NCBI RefSeq assembly: GCF_034262375.1
Contig: NZ_CP139558.1
Coordinates: 1,488,001-1,552,000 of the forward strand
Source of the DNA: Mucilaginibacter sabulilitoris
GTDB taxonomy: Bacteria; Bacteroidota; Bacteroidia; Sphingobacteriales; Sphingobacteriaceae
Direction of reading: 5' to 3'
DNA: 64,000 nucleotides
Below, piece by piece: positions 63,596-64,000 of this stretch; the stretch's first letter is position 1, and each line of letters starts with the position of its first letter. A program made the position numbers and the translations under genes. The notes below the pieces were generated by a model. The model worked only from the letters and a program-made list of their open reading frames with translations. It searched no databases and was not told where the DNA came from.

Positions 63596-64000
63596 ATGAA
63601 AAATAATATATTAAAAATAACCTTATTGCTTGTATTGAGTGTTGCTACGTCATGTAAAAAGCAACTGCTTGATCAGGCCAATCCAAATACTTTACCGGTT
63701 TCTCAATTCTGGCTTTCAGAAAGCGATGCGGAAAAAGGTGTGAACGCCATATATCACATGTTTTATCAAAACGGAGGATTTAATCGCTGGATCTATTTCA
63801 GGCTTGATCTTACGTCGGATGAAGGCTTTAGTAAAAGCCCCTGGTTAGAGCTGGGCGACTGGACACGTTTTCAATACATCAACTATGATTTTTGGGAAGG
63901 TAATGTGAACACTTTCCGTGATGTATATAAAGCCATTTACCGGTGTAATCAGGTGCTGGCCAACGTGCCTAAAATTGAATTTGCCGATGCCAAGAAAAAA
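63596..64000 (+). CDS. SusD/RagB-like lipoprotein, C-terminus outside window
   Basis: At least 135 residues. A lipoprotein signal (LLLVLSVATSC, C19) precedes KKQLLDQANPNTLPVSQFWLSESDAEKG, the usual SusD start; further on are ITFRD-like VYKAIYRCNQVLANV helices. It starts 12 bp after the SusC stop and is its ligand-binding partner. The frame runs off the right edge. Confidence 0.9.
   Translation, partial: MKNNILKITLLLVLSVATSCKKQLLDQANPNTLPVSQFWLSESDAEKGVNAIYHMFYQNGGFNRWIYFRLDLTSDEGFSKSPWLELGDWTRFQYINYDFWEGNVNTFRDVYKAIYRCNQVLANVPKIEFADAKKK

Noticed and set aside
1..64000. CRISPR array, rRNA operon, complete insertion sequence, prophage
   Set aside because: No regularly spaced repeats with unique spacers, no rRNA-like sequence, no transposase or integrase frame and no phage structural genes were found on reading.

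Overview
The window is chromosomal DNA of a Bacteroidota bacterium, most likely family Sphingobacteriaceae (Mucilaginibacter/Pedobacter-like). This rests on SusC/SusD outer-membrane pairs, a SusR-type hybrid sensor, promoters of the TAnnTTTG type, Bacteroidota-only families (DUF5606, DUF1735, Porin_10-like) and REP-like intergenic palindromes of the kind common in that family. Identifications come from reading motifs; no database search was possible.

Layout. 1-34.6 kb is mostly core chromosome: membrane MutS-related protein, rlmH, a zinc/cation exporter, small secreted proteins, cyclophilin, an operon lpxK-punA-porin, a PIN toxin/antitoxin pair, a class A beta-lactamase-like hydrolase, a TonB receptor, purN, a sugar-acid/aldehyde dehydrogenase group with an AraC regulator, an RluA-type synthase, panB, carA and a carotenoid locus (crtI; crtB-lipoprotein-lycopene cyclase-cytochrome b5 with overlapping starts). 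Intergenic spaces carry an unusual set of low-complexity inverted repeats built from permuted short words. Several touch or enter coding ends.

From tRNA-Asn (34543-34616) the character changes. 34.6-38.7 kb is gene rubble: a frameshifted RHS/YD-repeat gene, an N-terminal FecR-like fragment, a 47-residue tail of a DUF1735-type lipoprotein and about 1 kb of AT-rich non-coding DNA. A compact seven-gene secretion cluster follows (38.7-48.5 kb), and a decayed sulfatase lies on its far side.

The seven-gene cluster is the most interesting part. It encodes a 63-residue precursor with a double-glycine leader and a 35-residue core whose six cysteines have the C-C-CC-C-C order of inhibitor-cystine-knot (knottin) peptides. 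With it come a membrane VKOR-thioredoxin fusion carrying an inactive C39-like domain, a TlpA-like thiol oxidoreductase, a two-domain putative glycosyltransferase, a LanC-like protein without evident zinc ligands, a C39-peptidase ABC exporter and its HlyD-type adaptor. I infer a system that makes, oxidises, possibly glycosylates, cleaves and exports a disulfide-rich peptide. No lanthipeptide dehydratase and no obvious immunity gene are visible.

49.6-64 kb: a PLP-dependent sulfur-amino-acid enzyme and an APC permease run leftward. The permease has lost its first residues at a sharp junction with a 5'-truncated SusC gene, and the junction falls on an AAGCTT hexamer. The truncated SusC is followed by SusD and a DUF1735 lipoprotein. 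The last block is a polysaccharide-utilisation-type locus: a SusR-like sensor split into histidine kinase and response-regulator/AraC reading frames overlapping at an A6 run, divergent from an intact SusC and a SusD that runs off the window.
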